Shown here piece by piece: positions 1 through 12,376 of a DNA stretch of 64,000 nt. The notes beneath the pieces were generated by a model, which saw nothing but the letters and a program-made list of their open reading frames with translations, searched no databases and was not told the origin of the DNA. Position 1 is the stretch's first letter. Every line of letters begins with the position of its first letter. Made by a program: the position numbers and the translations under genes. The stretch is taken from positions 10,538,668-10,602,667 of the forward strand of contig NC_079519.1 in the NCBI RefSeq assembly GCF_000801105.2. Reading direction: 5' to 3'. Source of the stretch: Raphanus sativus (lineage: Eukaryota; Streptophyta; Magnoliopsida; Brassicales; Brassicaceae).

Positions 1-1
1 T

Positions 2-556
2 ATTCGCAACAGATGCCGTGTTGTTACTTACCAGAGATTGGGAGATTTGGTGGAGAAAGCCGCTGAGCAGGAAGAAGGTTTGGCAGAAGAGAAGAAGCTT
101 ACTAGAGCTGCTCAGATTAAGTCTGGGAAAGCTCCGGAGTCCCAGAGGAGAGCCGGAGATCAGTCTGGATCACAGGGTTGTCCACGTTGTCGTCGCCGTC
201 ATAGCGGAAAATGTGTCAAGTGTTTTGCTTGTGGTCAGTGGGGACACACTTCGAGGTATTGTCAGGTTAAGCCAGTGGATACGCCTCCAGTCAGACAGGT
301 TGCAGCACCAGCAGTGACCAACATGATTTGTTACGGCTGTAAGCAGCCGGGTCACATCTTCAGAGATTGCCCGAGGAGGGACAATGTAGCGCTTCCACCA
401 CCACCGAAGCGCCTAGCCATCGCTCCACGTGTGTTTACAGTTGGAGATGCCCAGGGAGCCGAGCCGATAGCGGGTACGCTTCTTATTCAGACTTGTTGTG
501 TTTTGAGTATTTTGGGTTTGTGGTTATCATTTGTAGTTAGTAAAAATCTCGTGTAG
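2..556 (+). CDS. gag nucleocapsid end, partial at window edge
   Basis: The frame is open from the first bases, so the start lies outside the window; the first internal ATG is at 38. It encodes the C-terminal part of a retrotransposon Gag, the RNA-binding capsid protein. Two zinc knuckles of the form C-x2-C-x4-H-x4-C are visible ([14 protein letters not shown] and [14 protein letters not shown]), preceded by a third cysteine cluster. It stops at 554-556 after a hydrophobic tail (about 24 residues) that does not look like Gag. The following pol frame is offset, so this end is probably mutated or normally removed by splicing or frameshifting. Confidence 0.85.
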   Translation: MRNRCRVVTYQRLGDLVEKAAEQEEGLAEEKKLTRAAQIKSGKAPESQRRAGDQSGSQGCPRCRRRHSGKCVKCFACGQWGHTSRYCQVKPVDTPPVRQVAAPAVTNMICYGCKQPGHIFRDCPRRDNVALPPPPKRLAIAPRVFTVGDAQGAEPIAGTLLIQTCCVLSILGLWLSFVVSKNLV

Positions 557-558
557 GA

Positions 559-3500
559 TTGGTTTCGGTTGGAGGTGAGCCAGCTCACACCTTATTCGAT
601 TCGGGAGCTTCTCACAGTTTTGTGAGCCCGCGTTTGGTCAAATCGTGGTCTTTCCGAGGTGTCTTCGAACCGAAGGCTAAGCAGATTCAGACCGCCGGAA
701 CAGAGAGATTGGGAACAATCGGAGTTCATCGTAATGTACCAGTTATGCTTGGAGGAGTTGACTTGCTTGGAGATTTGACGGAGATGGAGATGAGTTTCTA
801 CGACGTCATACTTGGGATGGATTGGTTGACGAGACATCGAGTTGTATTAGATTGCCCGGAAGCAAGAGTTAGTATTCCAAGAGCAGAGGGAAAGATTACA
901 TTTGAGGGAGCCCAGACATATCAAGGGGTTTCTATCGTCTCCATGTTGCGTGCAGAGGATTTACTAGACAAAGGAGCTGAGGGATTTTTGGCGACCATTT
1001 CGATGGTTAATGATGATGATCAGCAGGAGCTGCATGATATTCCAGTAGTTGCTGAGTATGCAGATGTTTTTGAGGCCTTAAAAGGGCCACCGCCAGCTAG
1101 AAGTGACGTTCTTACTATCGAGGTGGAACCAGGGACAGCACCAGTTTCACGAGCTCCTTACCGTTTAGCTCCAGCAGAGATGGCTGAGTTGAAGAAGCAG
1201 TTGGAGGAATTATTAGACAAGGGTCTTATCAGGCCGAGTACTTCACCGTGGGGAGCACCAGTATTGTTTGTGAAGAAGAAGGATGGGAGTCTCAGGCTTT
1301 GTATCGACTACAGAGGGTTGAACAAAGTTACCATCAAGAATAAGTATCCACTTCCGCGTATCGATGAGTTGTTAGATCAGTTGCAGGGAGCTTCATGGTT
1401 TTCTAAGATTGACTTAGCGTCAGGATACCATCAGATTGCTATAGCTGAGGGTGATGTGCGGAAGACGGCTTTCCGTACACGCTATGGACACTATGAGTTT
1501 GTTGTGATGCCATTTGGGTTGACGAACGCACCGGCAGCATTCATGAAGCTAATGAATGATGTGTTCCGCGAGCATTTGGATAAGTGTGTGATCGTTTTCA
1601 TCGACGATATCTTGATTTATTCTCGGAGTAGAGAAGAGCATGCTGAGCACTTACGGATTGTGTTGGGGAAGCTTAGAGAACATCAGTTGTTTGCTAAGTT
1701 GAGTAAGTGCAGCTTCTGGCAGAGAAAGATTGGATTTTTGGGTCACGTGGTTTCAGAAGAGGGAGTTGCTGTAGATCCGGAAAAGATTAAAGCTATTTCA
1801 GAGTGGCCGACACCTAAGAGTGCGACAGAGATCCGCAGTTTTCTTGGTTTAGCAGGATACTACAGGAATTTTGTCAAGGGTTTTTCTAGCATTGCAAAGC
1901 CAATGACAAAGTTAACAGGCAAGGACGTCAAGTTTGAATGGACAGATGAGTGCTCGGAGAGTTTTGCTGAGTTGAAGCGACATCTGACACAGACGCCAGT
2001 TTTGGCACTCCCGAGGCCAGGGTTTCCATACGAGGTTTACACCGATGCATCAGGTACTGGATTGGGATGTGTATTGATGCAGGAGGGTAAAGTCATTGCT
2101 TATGCATCACGACAGTTGAGGCCTCACGAGGCTAATTATCCTACGCACGATTTGGAGTTAGCGGCCGTTGTCTTTGCATTGAAGATTTGGAGATCATATT
2201 TGTATGGAGAGAAGGTGAAGATTCTCACAGATCACAAGAGTCTGAAGTACATCTTTACTCAGACGGACTTGAACTTAAGGCAACGCAGATGGATGGAGTT
2301 GTTAGCAGACTATAATTTGGAGATCACTTATCATCCGGGAAAAGCCAATCAGGTGGCAGATGCTTTGAGTAGGCGCAGAAGTGATGTTTCAGGAACCAGA
2401 GAGGTTCAGGAGTTTACTGGGATGCTAGCTAGTCTCAGATTGTGTGCCACTTCTGTAGACGGAGAGATAGTTGGTCTCGAGGCCGTGGAGCAGGCAGATT
2501 TGCTATGGAGGATACGCAAAGCTCAGGAGGCAGATGAGGCTTTGCGTAAGCAGATTGAGATCGAGAGTGTTGGATATCATACAGCATCGAGTGGGATGTT
2601 CATGTACCGGAACCGGATTTGTGTGCCCAGTGATGAGCTGTTAAGAAAGGAGATCTTACGGCAAGCACACCACTCGCGTTTCTCTATTCATCCGGGGAAT
2701 ACTAAGATGTACAGAGACTTGAAGCGTTATTATCATTGGCCGGGTATGAAAAAGGATGTTGCTACATTTGTATCGCAGTGTCAGACTTGTCAGTTGGTGA
2801 AGGCTGAGCACCAGGTTCCTAGCGGGTTATTGCAAAACCTGCCGTTGCCGGAGTGGAAATGGGACATGGTGACTATGGATTTTGTATTGGGGTTACCGAC
2901 TACTTCAGGAGGGAAGAATGCCATATGGGTAATTGTGGATAGATTGACCAAATCAGCCCATTTCTTAGCGGTTAAGAAGAACGATGGAGCGAGTCAATTG
3001 GCACAGATTTACATCGATGAGATTGTGAGATTGCACGGAGTTCCTGTCAGCATTGTATCGGATCGAGACGTGAAGTTTACGTCCATATTTTGGGGAGCCT
3101 TTCAGAAGGCACTTGGGACGAAGGTCCATATGAGCACAGCTTACCACCCGCAGACCGACGGTCAGTCCGAGAGGACTATTCAGACTTTAGAGGATATGTT
3201 GAGAGCTTGCGTTCTAGATTGGGGAGGAAGTTGGGCAAAGTATCTACCTTTAGCGGAATTTGCCTACAACAACAATTATCACTCGAGCATTAAGATGGCA
3301 CCGTATGAGGCTCTTTACGGTAGACCTTGTCGCACTCCACTTTGTTGGACAGAAGTTGGGGAGCGACGTGAGATAGAACCAGCAATGGTGCAAGAGACGG
3401 TAGAGCAGGTAGAGATGCTCAAGAGACGGCTTAAAGAAGCCCATGACCGCCAGAAGAGTTATGCAGATAAGCGGCGAAAAGATTTGGAGTTCCAGGTTGG

Positions 3501-4170
3501 CGACCTGGTATACCTGAAAATGAGAACGTTTCAGGGAGGATCTAAGACTCGGAAGCTAAAGAAGCTTAAACCGAGATACATGGGACCATTTCCTATTTTG
3601 GAGCGGATTGGGGCAGTTGCATACCGACTGAATTTATCGGCAGAGTTATCAGACTTCCATGACGTGTTTCATGTTTCTGTTTTGAGGAAAGTCGTTAGAG
3701 AGCCAGAGCTCATTTTGCAGCAGCCACCAAGTGATCTTGGCAAAGATTTATGTGCGCCGTGTAAGCCAGTGGAGATTTTGGATCGCCAAATGAAAACAGA
3801 TAAGGGTATGATGACCATGTTGGTCAAGGTTCGTTGGGAGAGAGACGGGATCCAGGAGGAGACCTGGGAGCCCGAGCTACAAATGAGGATTGACTATCCA
3901 GAGTTGTTTCGGGATATTATCGGACAGTCTATTGGTGACTCGAATTCGGGGACGAATTCCGTGTTAGTGGGGGAGAATTGTAACGACCCAATTCCGGCTA
4001 CCGAGTTTGTTAGCACGCCAACGTCCATGCACACACCCACAGGTCCATATTTTTCTATAAATAGCCCCCCTCTCACATTGTTATTGTCACCAAGTTCATC
4101 AAAGAAAAAAAAAAAAAAAAAGATAAAAGAGAGAAAAGAGTTGATGGGAGATTTGGGGGATGTTTTGTAG
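559..4170 (+). CDS. gypsy pol polyprotein (PR-RT-RH-IN-chromodomain)
   Basis: One 1203-codon frame with no internal stop, opening at a TTG rather than an ATG. Domains in order: aspartic protease with [10 protein letters not shown] near residue 15; reverse transcriptase with FIDD (the YxDD box) near 350; RNase H starting YTDASG near 495; integrase with an HHCC zinc-binding region near 705-745 and a D,D-35-E core (TMDF near 771, SDRD near 834, QTDGQSERT near 865). The tail has a chromodomain-like stretch near 1088-1120 (VKVRWERDG then EETWEPE). The protein copies the element RNA and inserts the cDNA. The frame runs about 190 bases into the 3' LTR before stopping. All catalytic motifs are present, so it may still be enzymatically competent. 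Confidence 0.93.
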   Translation: MVSVGGEPAHTLFDSGASHSFVSPRLVKSWSFRGVFEPKAKQIQTAGTERLGTIGVHRNVPVMLGGVDLLGDLTEMEMSFYDVILGMDWLTRHRVVLDCPEARVSIPRAEGKITFEGAQTYQGVSIVSMLRAEDLLDKGAEGFLATISMVNDDDQQELHDIPVVAEYADVFEALKGPPPARSDVLTIEVEPGTAPVSRAPYRLAPAEMAELKKQLEELLDKGLIRPSTSPWGAPVLFVKKKDGSLRLCIDYRGLNKVTIKNKYPLPRIDELLDQLQGASWFSKIDLASGYHQIAIAEGDVRKTAFRTRYGHYEFVVMPFGLTNAPAAFMKLMNDVFREHLDKCVIVFIDDILIYSRSREEHAEHLRIVLGKLREHQLFAKLSKCSFWQRKIGFLGHVVSEEGVAVDPEKIKAISEWPTPKSATEIRSFLGLAGYYRNFVKGFSSIAKPMTKLTGKDVKFEWTDECSESFAELKRHLTQTPVLALPRPGFPYEVYTDASGTGLGCVLMQEGKVIAYASRQLRPHEANYPTHDLELAAVVFALKIWRSYLYGEKVKILTDHKSLKYIFTQTDLNLRQRRWMELLADYNLEITYHPGKANQVADALSRRRSDVSGTREVQEFTGMLASLRLCATSVDGEIVGLEAVEQADLLWRIRKAQEADEALRKQIEIESVGYHTASSGMFMYRNRICVPSDELLRKEILRQAHHSRFSIHPGNTKMYRDLKRYYHWPGMKKDVATFVSQCQTCQLVKAEHQVPSGLLQNLPLPEWKWDMVTMDFVLGLPTTSGGKNAIWVIVDRLTKSAHFLAVKKNDGASQLAQIYIDEIVRLHGVPVSIVSDRDVKFTSIFWGAFQKALGTKVHMSTAYHPQTDGQSERTIQTLEDMLRACVLDWGGSWAKYLPLAEFAYNNNYHSSIKMAPYEALYGRPCRTPLCWTEVGERREIEPAMVQETVEQVEMLKRRLKEAHDRQKSYADKRRKDLEFQVGDLVYLKMRTFQGGSKTRKLKKLKPRYMGPFPILERIGAVAYRLNLSAELSDFHDVFHVSVLRKVVREPELILQQPPSDLGKDLCAPCKPVEILDRQMKTDKGMMTMLVKVRWERDGIQEETWEPELQMRIDYPELFRDIIGQSIGDSNSGTNSVLVGENCNDPIPATEFVSTPTSMHTPTGPYFSINSPPLTLLLSPSSSKKKKKKKIKERKELMGDLGDVL

Positions 4171-5941
4171 TGACTGAGCCACCACCAGAGCTCGCCGGAG
4201 TCGCCTCACGCAGTGATCACGTCCAGCTTGTCACCACCGATCGCAGCCCTAGGTAACCACCGCAAAACCACCATGCTTTTAGTTTAAGTTCGGCCGTTTT
4301 AGTAAAACACCCATAACTTCCTAACCACTGAGTATTTCGTGCATGCAAGACCATCATCGTGTTCCTCTCGACGAGACGAAGCCATAGCCACCGAAATCGT
4401 CGAAATCGGAGCTCAGACGAAGCCGTACGAGCCTCCAGAAGATCAGCCTTCGCGCGCGCGTGAAACAGACGCTCCGCCGTCACCTCGCCGGAGCCGCCGC
4501 GTCCGGCCGCCGTCAGTTCGCCGCCGGGAGTCCGCCGCCGCGTCGCCACCGCACCGCCGCCGCCGCCGGTGACTTTTCCGGTAAGCCACCGTCCCTCCGC
4601 CGTCGCCGCCGGTGACCTCCGCCGGTGACTCGCCGGTGACTCGGCCACTCGGCCGAGTCGACTCGGTGAGTCAACTCGGTGACTCGGTCAACCGGTTGGT
4701 TTGACTGGTTTAAATTAATTGCGAATCGGTTAGGGTAAACCGGTTGGTTAAAATTAATTAGATTTCGGTTAGGGTAAACCGGTCGATTTAATTAATTAAT
4801 TAATTTAATTTCGGTTAAGGTTAAACCGGGCGGTCCAATTGAAATCGATTTAGGTTAGACAAAACCGGCCGGTTATCTCAAATTGATTTCTGGTCAAAGT
4901 TTGACCGGGTTGACCTTTGACCAGCGGGTTGACTTTTCCGTAGACTTTGACCAGACCCGTTTTCACCCGTTCGAAGGGCGTTCTGACCCGAAATTTCGCA
5001 CTGATTTCAGATTTGTAGTCTATTTGAGCATCTGGAGTTCATAGATACCACTTCTCTACATTTTCTAAGGTGAGGGCTCTTTCCGAACTTCTCGTACACG
5101 ACTTAGGATTTCGAATAAATATAATTTATTTTTACTACGTTCCGTCTGCTTGAAATCGAGTCTGTCATTGCTTGTTTAGCTTAGGTTGCTTGCTTAAACC
5201 GGTACTAGGGTGTTAGATGGTTCAACATTGATTGCTTCACTTAATGTTATTTCATTTTTTAGCTAGAATTGTTTGTAGACGGCTACGGGAAGGTGTTCCT
5301 GTATGTCAGATTGTGTGGAGGGTACGGCCAGTTCAGTCGACCGGCTGGACCGTATTCTGGAGGTGTCGATGAATCGTCTGAGGGCGGTGTACGAGCACTA
5401 TCTCGAGTGGTTGTTATATTTTGGCCTGTTAGTGGGCAGCGGGTGTGCACCTCGCTAGGACCATTGTTTGATGTTTGGGTACTTTAGGTACCGTGATTGT
5501 ACGTATTAAGATTAAATTATTTTTATCCGTTATTCTATGTCTATGTCTATGAATTTTCGGGATTAGCATCCCATACCTCACTGAGCGACTCCCCTGTTGC
5601 TCACCCCTCCTTCTTTCCCCTTTCAGGTGAGACCACCGAGCAGGAGTGATTCTACTGGACGGATGCTTTTGAGTGCTATTGGGCTTTTGGGCTTTTTATC
5701 ACATCTATCGTTATCTACTTTTAGGCCTTCGGGCTTTTATCTTTCGTTTATGTTATTTCGTATTTTCGGACTTACGGATTTATGTTGTTATTTTTACTTC
5801 GGATGTTATCGTTATTTACGGATTTGACGTTACGGTATTGTGATGACGTGGTTGTGGACTGTGGTATATTATATATGGAGATTATTATTATTATTATGAT
5901 ATTTTATTATTATCGGATTTTCGAGAGTGACGGGTGTCACA
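3979..5941 (+). repeat. 3' LTR of the gypsy element
   Basis: Starts TGTAACGACC directly after a purine-rich tract (GTGGGGGAGAA, the likely polypurine primer site) and ends TGTCACA, giving TG...CA termini. It contains a TATA box, an 18-base A run at about 4106-4123, a very GC-rich CCG/GGTGACTCGG block at 4440-4680 and CCGGTTGG-rich repeats to about 4900. The short frames inside it are not genes. The 5' copy is outside the window, so LTR identity cannot be measured. Confidence 0.85.
4056..4063 (+). promoter_or_regulatory. TATA box of the gypsy LTR promoter
   Basis: TATAAATA, followed by a pyrimidine-rich CCCCCCTCTCAC stretch where transcription probably starts about 25-35 bases downstream. It lies about 77 bases into the LTR and within the end of the pol frame. 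Confidence 0.6.
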
Positions 5942-5946
5942 CACTG

Positions 5947-5994
5947 TTTCATGAAATTAAACGACAGTAAATTTTAAGCTACCGTGAACGACAT
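5947..5994 (+). repeat. 48-bp dispersed repeat, copy 1
   Basis: Begins six bases after the gypsy LTR. It is nearly identical to 12220-12267 (only a few mismatches across about 48 bases), sharing the core GAAATTAAACGACAG and AAGCTACCGT. The gypsy element probably inserted into an older repeat. Confidence 0.75.
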
Positions 5995-7251
5995 TTAAGT
6001 GTTGAAATATATATTTTCTGATCACAAAACATACTATCTGTTTTTTCTATACACTTGCATTATAAGTCTCGACTAGAGTTCAATCCACGCCCCCGCGCAG
6101 ATGTATATTTTTATGAACTTTATAAACATATAAAACAAAAATTTAATAGTTTTATTATACTATATTAGTTTATTTTTTAAATATATATATTTCATTACAG
6201 TATCGTGTGGATTTTCTTTTGGCTATCTGTGGATCAGTTATGTTGTTTTATGGTATCAATAATTGTTTTATTAAGTAATTTAGTGATTGTATTTATAATT
6301 AAATGAAATGAACTTTAACAAAACATGATTACCTATAAAATTTATATTATGTTGTTACTGAATGTATTAAAAATAACGTTAAAATTGTAACTATAGTTTA
6401 AAAACATTTTTTATATAATTAATAAGATTCAAACAAAAACACTGAAAGACTTGATATATATTTGTCCCGTACATACACAAACTTTTGTATTTCTAAATTG
6501 GGCTGTCGTATACAAAATTTTTATTTTGGCCGTACTAATTTAGCCCATAAAATTTATATTTGTTCGCTGGTTTAGTAATTAATTTACGGTATATGTGGTT
6601 TACAAAGAGAACTAAAATCTTGATAGTTAGTTATTAATTTAAGTGTCGATTAAAAAAAAGGTAATGTCATAAAGATGTACTTTTTTGAGGAAAACTAAAG
6701 GGTAATTACAAAATGTAATTCCCTGATTAGATTAGCACAAGCAAGAACAAAATACCTTCTAAACTTAGGGCCGAACCAATACCACAACTTAAATGATTGA
6801 TGATCAATATCACACTTGCATTTTCAAAAGAAAAAAAAAAGTAGAGACAATACAATAATTTAGACTTTACAAATGAATTTACGTTGTGTGTTTTACCAAC
6901 AAAAATTATACATTATTTTGTATAAAATTATCTCATGTATTTTTATGTGCTATGAGATTTGCTTTTCAATATATATAAGTTAAAGATTTAGCAAAAAAAA
7001 ACAAAAATATATATAAGTTAGAGACGGATATGTTTTTTTTCTTTAAACCAAATAAAAATTGGTTGGTTTCTTTTCAATATCGAACTTTTTTTTTCAATAT
7101 CGAATTGGTTTGCTTCTTAACAAATATGACTCATTAGTGAAAGTCAAAACTCATTTGTGTAAATTAAATTTAAGGTCAAAGCTTATAATTTTCACGGAAT
7201 TTGCGATGCTTACACATTATTATCATGATTACAAGTCAAATATATAATTAA
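5995..7251. other. AT-rich intergenic DNA, no gene seen
   Basis: No coding frame or recognisable gene. It contains a GC-rich spot near 6085-6105 (CCCCCGCGCAG) that resembles a decayed Helitron hairpin, and a dispersed repeat at 6841-6897. Confidence 0.6.
6841..6897 (+). repeat. 57-bp dispersed repeat, matches 38569-38627
   Basis: GTAGAGACAATACAATAATT and about 35 further bases recur at 38569-38627 with several mismatches. The second copy abuts a copia relic. Confidence 0.7.
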
Positions 7252-7290
7252 CTAGGTAGAGACCTGCGCCTTGCGCAGGGTGAATTTTTT
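7252..7290 (-). mobile_element. Helitron 3' end, minus strand
   Basis: Read on the minus strand, a hairpin CTGCGC-AAG-GCGCAG is followed about 10 bases later by CTAG and a T. This is the Helitron 3' signature (subterminal hairpin, CTRR end, insertion before T). The body would extend to higher coordinates; the 5' end was not located. Confidence 0.6.
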
Positions 7291-7844
7291 ATTAAAAAAG
7301 CTAAATTTTATATTTTTTGTTTAATTTCCATTTGATAATATACGCAAACTATAAATATGTTTAATAAAGCATATAGTATGTTTATAAATACTTGTATAGA
7401 GAATTTTTTTTATCAAACTGATAGATTATAAATAAATTCTAAAAAAAAGCAATGGACTAAGAATTGGTTATTATTTGTGTCAATTGGACCATAAAAGACA
7501 TATAAAAGGATGTGCCGAATAAAATAAAAGTATTCTATATTGGAAACTTAATCTAATAATAACTTGGATGAAAAATCTAAATAATTTACTGAACTTATTG
7601 TAAATAGATTATATTCCATATCATAAAATAAAAAATTAAGTTTTTATTAGATGAACAAAGTTTTTGTTATTATCAAAAAAAAAACAGAGTTTTTGTTATT
7701 CAAATACTTAAAGTGTGTCGGATAAGAAAAACAACGAAAAAATGAGTGGATGGTATTTATTATATGGAAAAGTGTGTAAGAATAATTATTTTAGAATTTA
7801 GAAAAGTAAAGAAGAAAAGGCATAAAAAAGAAAAAAAAAGTCGG
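7291..7844. other. AT-rich DNA, no gene seen
   Basis: Likely body of the adjoining Helitron plus the upstream region of the weak gene at 8072. No conserved motif recognised. Confidence 0.5.
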
Positions 7845-8071
7845 GTAGGCTTTACCTTTCCCCTTCCCCTGCGTTGGTCCATCTCTCTCTTCTTTCCATT
7901 TCTTTTAGAAAACAAACGCTCCCCTCCTTCACAACTTTCTCATCTCTCTTATCTTCACACATCAAACAATCATAAGCATCTGGGTAGACACAGGAGAAAA
8001 GAGTTGTGTTCTGATCTGTCTTCAATTGTTTCTCCTCTTCCTCCTCTCTGTTTCTGTTACATTTCACATCA

Positions 8072-8329
8072 ATGGCGGTGTGCATGCCGTTCGATTACCA
8101 GCGACACCACTTCACAGTGGAATCTTCGGAAACCTTTCACTCCAATCACAATCCAAACGCTGTCATTCAATCTGGTTGCGGATCTTCGAACTGCTGCCGC
8201 TTGATATCCGTATTGGCATCACTCCGAAAAGCCAATTATCATGACAGCTCTTGCAGTTCTACTTCCAAGTACAAACTCCATTTACAACTTTTTCTAATTT
8301 CTCGCGAGTTGTTTTATAAACTTCGATAG
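8072..8329 (+). CDS. hypothetical protein or truncated first exon, 85 aa
   Basis: I do not recognise this protein. The ATG sits in good context (CATCAATGGCGG) behind about 200 bases of CT-rich sequence typical of a plant 5' UTR, which is the main reason for listing it. The first roughly 65 residues are compositionally protein-like and contain a Cys-Cys pair (SSNCCRLISVLASLRK). The tail after about 8270 becomes AT-rich and hydrophobic, so the real coding part may end at a splice donor near AAGTAC (8268) with later exons lost. It may be a 5' gene fragment left by duplication. No downstream exon was found. Confidence 0.3.
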   Translation: MAVCMPFDYQRHHFTVESSETFHSNHNPNAVIQSGCGSSNCCRLISVLASLRKANYHDSSCSSTSKYKLHLQLFLISRELFYKLR

Positions 8330-9890
8330 CCACAAACACTTCAGTGAAATCGGTCATTTAGAAACCGGTTACATATTCGTGTGTTATATGTTATAATGTA
8401 ATAAGAGAGTCTATAATAAGTGACAATGGCAATTGATGTAAATTTTCTAGTAAGTAAAGGTCTCTTAATAAGACAGCTGAGAAGAGATGTGGGCTCGCCA
8501 CGTAAGCCAAAATGGCAAATGTGTAAATAAAGTACCAAAGCAATGTTACTCTTAAAATTTGCTTCCCTTTTAATAATAAGGGGATAGGTATAATTAATAG
8601 GTATAGTTATGTATATGAATCTGGAAGTGGAAATGACAGGGAGTCTCATGTTTAGTTAGTGGAATATCTTTTTTTTTCATTTCGAATTTTATTTGGACAC
8701 GGGATTACATTTTTAGCATCGGTTGTATGTCAAAAACTTCTAATGAAAAACAATAAAAGAAGTGGGTTGCGTATAATAGCTATAACATTTTTTTTAGCTA
8801 CAACATTTTTAATTACACACCATCAAGAAAGTAATAATAATAGTGATATATAAAGAGAATCATATCGCGATGACCAGCGAATGGACTCTTCCCGGAGATA
8901 GAAATATAAATGTCATAGTTCAGATTTTCCAACGTCCATTATCGTAGTATAAGTGACAAGTTCTCTATTTGAAGTTGTGCATGATCCAAAGATTAGTATG
9001 AGTTTCTGCTTCGCCCTTAATTTCCTTTGTAAACAGAAAATAGTCAAAAGCAAGTCAAGTTGATAAATGGTCTATGTTGAGGATAACTGCTTGTATTAAA
9101 CATGTTTAGGTTATGAGAATTGAGAGGCCACTCACGTTAGTCAAATGTTACTTTCTTCTCTCAAACTTTTATACAAGGTACTACGAAACAGAACACGTAA
9201 TTATATAGATAACCATAAGGAAGATCTTTTTTTCTTTCAATTTGTCACTGGGAGGGCTATTTCCTTTTTTATCATAAAGCAAATTTGGTTGCGTTTACGA
9301 AACGTGAAGTGTTCAAATAAATAAATTTGTAAAGTACGGAGAAAATATGTATTGCTATCCGAACCAAAAGTACATAATTTTAAAAGTTATTTTATTTTTT
9401 TATAAGCTAGGATACCTGGACATAAAGTAAAGAAAATGTTTTTAATTGTAAATTCGGACACAGATATATTATATATAATTCTCCTTTGTTTTATGTTACC
9501 TCAACTTTTATGAGTTCTTAAATAAACTTTATTGAAAAATAAATAAAATGATCGACTGTTATCTCAATATTGATAGAATAAGAGCTCCACTATGGTGGTA
9601 CCTTATTGGATACAAATGATGCTATTGTTCTTCGGTTCTTCCATTGATCAAGGATTTGGATTTTTGAAAGGTATTGCGACAATCTAATAAAGGAGGTTTC
9701 ATTTCCTTTTAAATGAACGAGAAGTTTTATATTTTATATATTATAGAATATTATTGGTTTTTTGATAAACTCAAGACTCAACTACCAAACATTGTTGATT
9801 GAATGTGATCGCTTTTACAAAATAACAAGAGGGCAAAGCAAAAAACAACACATGCAAATACTTTTTATTATCACTTTCAAAAGCTACATA
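8330..9890. other. AT-rich intergenic DNA, no gene seen
   Basis: Short frames here lack any recognisable domain. No repeat boundaries were identified by eye. Confidence 0.55.
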
Positions 9891-9893
9891 GAT

Positions 9894-10010
9894 ACATCCA
9901 ATTGAAGCCCCATCCTCTCCTTAGCCCACTCTCCAATCCTTTTAATCTTTCTATCTTTATAATTCTCTTGTGGTACTATTCTTTTATCTAGTTTTGCTTT
10001 CCAAATAGCT
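9894..10010 (-). pseudogene. short coding-like fragment, LINE-like C-terminus?
   Basis: On the minus strand 38 codons run without interruption to a TAG, rich in K/R/E/W (IWKAKLDKRIVPQENYKD and WAKERMGL). The composition resembles the C-terminal tail of plant LINE zinc-finger/reverse-transcriptase proteins. It is cut off at the high-coordinate end by the repeat that starts near 10016. Identity is uncertain. Confidence 0.3.
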
Positions 10011-10015
10011 AACTG

Positions 10016-10676
10016 TAGGTCTGAGCATTGCGATTATCGGTTCGGTTCACTTATTTCGGGTATCAGGTAGTTCGGGCAGAAGCTAGAGGATTCATTTACT
10101 ATCTTGACTTATTTTCGGTTATGTTCGGATCCGTTCAGATAGTTTCGGTTCGATTCAGATAGAAAAAGTAGGAACCAAATAATATCCGAAAAATCAGTCT
10201 CATTTAGTTCTCATTCGGTTCCGGTCCTGGTTTGGTTATATCAGGTAATTCGGATAATTCGGGTTAAATATCGGATATTTTGGGTAAAATATCAAATAAT
10301 TAAGATAATTATAATAAAAATCTTGGATATTTTAGATTATTTTGGATATTTCAGATAAAAATATCTGGACACTTTTGGATACTTTCGTGTATTTCGGATA
10401 CTTTGTAATAATTTAATTTTTCTTAAAATATTTTTGGATAATTTTAAGATTTTTAAATTATAAATACATTTTTAGTTATGTTATATGATATATGATTAAT
10501 ATTTTTATATATTCGGGCACCGTTCAGTTCTCGTTCGGTTCTAATTCGGTTTGGTTATTTCAGATATAGAAATACAGGAACCATTCAGGTATTTGAAAGC
10601 TTCGGTCTGGTTCCCATTTCAGGTATTTTGGTTCGGCTCCAGTTCGGTTCTTTGGTTTCGGTTTTTTGCCCAGGGG
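10016..10676. repeat. TTCGG-rich element with TAGGTCTGGGCA-like ends, copy 1
   Basis: Starts TAGGTCTGAGCA and ends TTGCCCAGGGGATA, whose reverse complement (TATCCCCTGGGCAA) resembles the start. Inside are degenerate tandem TTCGGTTCGG and TTCGGATA motifs and an AT-rich centre. Related copies lie at 12377-13057 and 23612-23763. Confidence 0.6.
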
Positions 10677-10680
10677 ATAC

Positions 10681-12219
10681 CAAACGAAACCGGATTGGAC
10701 ATCTATCCTTTGTTATAGTATATAACCTATACTTGGTTTTGAATGGTGAACAAAAGAACAAAAGAAGATTTATGAAATTTCTTATCTTAGTCAAAAGAAC
10801 AAAAGAAGATTTATGAAATTTCTTATCATTCCTAAGAATACCATTTATAAAGAATAAAATTTTCTTTCTATTTCTTACGATTAAAGAATAAATTTGTTCT
10901 TCATTAATTTTAAAAGGAAACAATCTTATTTTTTTCACGCCTACTATTTTATTCATATCCATTTTTCCTTTTGATTTCTAATGTTTCTAGTATTGATTAC
11001 CGGTTAGATTCAAATAATGCATGATTTAGACAAGTAAAGAACTTAGAGAAACCTTTATTAAGCAAACCATTGTAACCGATGAAATACTTCCATTTCTTGA
11101 AGAATTTTATTCATATAACATAGCGTTTTTTAAAAAAAAAACTCAGTAATGATTTTACAGTATGATCTAAGAACATACAAGTTTGTATAAACAATGTTTT
11201 CGTATATTTTGATTGGGGCAAGGCTTGATTGGCAAAACATTAGTATAAGCATTATGCTCGTTATTATCTAATAAATATTTATCATAAAATATTTATAAAA
11301 TGATTATGCTCTCTAAATAATCTTTTACCCAATGCGATCATATGAAGCTTTTGGTACAATATCTGTAGTTAGAATATATAAAAACTAAAAAATAATTGTA
11401 TATATATATTAGTTTATATTTATTTTAATAATATAAAGATTATGTTCATAATCAAAAAAAACATATTTTTAAAAATAAAAGTTGCGATCAAATATTTTTA
11501 ACTTTTTTTAAACGAACAATATTTCATATTTAAATATAATATAATTTATATAACCACACATATATTTCATTATTTATAATAAAAACATAACATAATTTAT
11601 ATTATAAAAAATACATATCTATATTATTGAGAAATAAATAAATGATATGTCTTATATTAATTTTTATGATAATATTATATATCAATCATTTACTGGTATA
11701 CCAATAAATAAATAATGATAGTTTGTATATAAACTATATATAACTAATTTATTTTACACTTTTAAATAATAATATTTCACATTTACAATTTTATTTAATT
11801 TATATAATTATATAAGATTTTATTTTTAATAACAAATATATTACTAATAAATATTATAATTGGACACAAATTATTTTAAAATAAATATATTATATACTAA
11901 CTTTTCTGATATTTATATTGTATACTGCTAATATTTTATCAATTATTAAAAAAAAAGATTAATGACAGCATATTGCTACTGCTTCTTTATCAGTTGTATC
12001 AATCTACCTGAAAACCACCGAATCATTTGGGGGAGAGTTTAAACACAGATAAAACTTAAAAGGGTTTTCATTAACCTTGAGAAGAGCTGAAGAGAAACAT
12101 ATATATATTTATAATATATATGAACCGCAAGTTATATGTCTGTTGGAATCTATCAAATGATATCTCACTTCTAGAAGTATTTCATTAGGAATCTAGGTCA
12201 AATTCAAATAGTACCACTA
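10681..12219. other. AT-rich intergenic DNA, no gene seen
   Basis: Includes a short direct duplication at 10743-10827 (AACAAAAGAAGATTTATGAA occurs twice). Otherwise very AT-rich with no coding signal. Confidence 0.55.
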
Positions 12220-12267
12220 TTTCAAGAAATTAAACGACAGTAAATTTTAAGCTACCGTCAACGACAC
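12220..12267 (+). repeat. 48-bp dispersed repeat, copy 2
   Basis: Second copy of the repeat that abuts the gypsy LTR at 5947, in the same orientation. Confidence 0.75.
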
Positions 12268-12376
12268 TCAGAGGGTTTATGGAACAAAAAATGATGTAGA
12301 ATTTAATAATTTTAAAAGTAGATAGATTTTAAAAGTTGACTAGATTTAAGAAATGTTCCCTTTCTATTATTTGAGT

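Larger units (their letters stand above)
1..5941 (+). mobile_element. Ty3/gypsy chromovirus (Tekay/Del-like), 3' part
   Basis: The window opens inside gag, so the 5' LTR and most of gag are off the left edge. What remains reads in order: end of gag with two CCHC knuckles, then protease, reverse transcriptase, RNase H, integrase, a chromodomain-like tail, a purine tract and a 3' LTR. A C-terminal chromodomain is the mark of chromoviruses, and the overall protein resembles the Tekay/Del lineage. The LTR begins TGTAACGACC and ends GGTGTCACA. The target-site duplication cannot be tested because the left flank is missing. The long open pol suggests fairly recent insertion, although the gag-pol junction is interrupted. 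Confidence 0.93.

Noticed and set aside
4217..4648. 143-codon minus-strand Gly/Arg-rich frame
   Set aside because: Arises from the GC-rich CCG block inside the gypsy LTR.
5269..5970. Plus-strand frames of 62-76 codons
   Set aside because: Inside the LTR; no domain.
7852..8085. 77-codon minus-strand Glu/Arg-rich frame
   Set aside because: Antisense of a CT-rich leader; low complexity.
10585..10962. 125-codon minus-strand frame
   Set aside because: Runs across the end of a TTCGG-rich repeat into AT-rich DNA; low complexity and no family.
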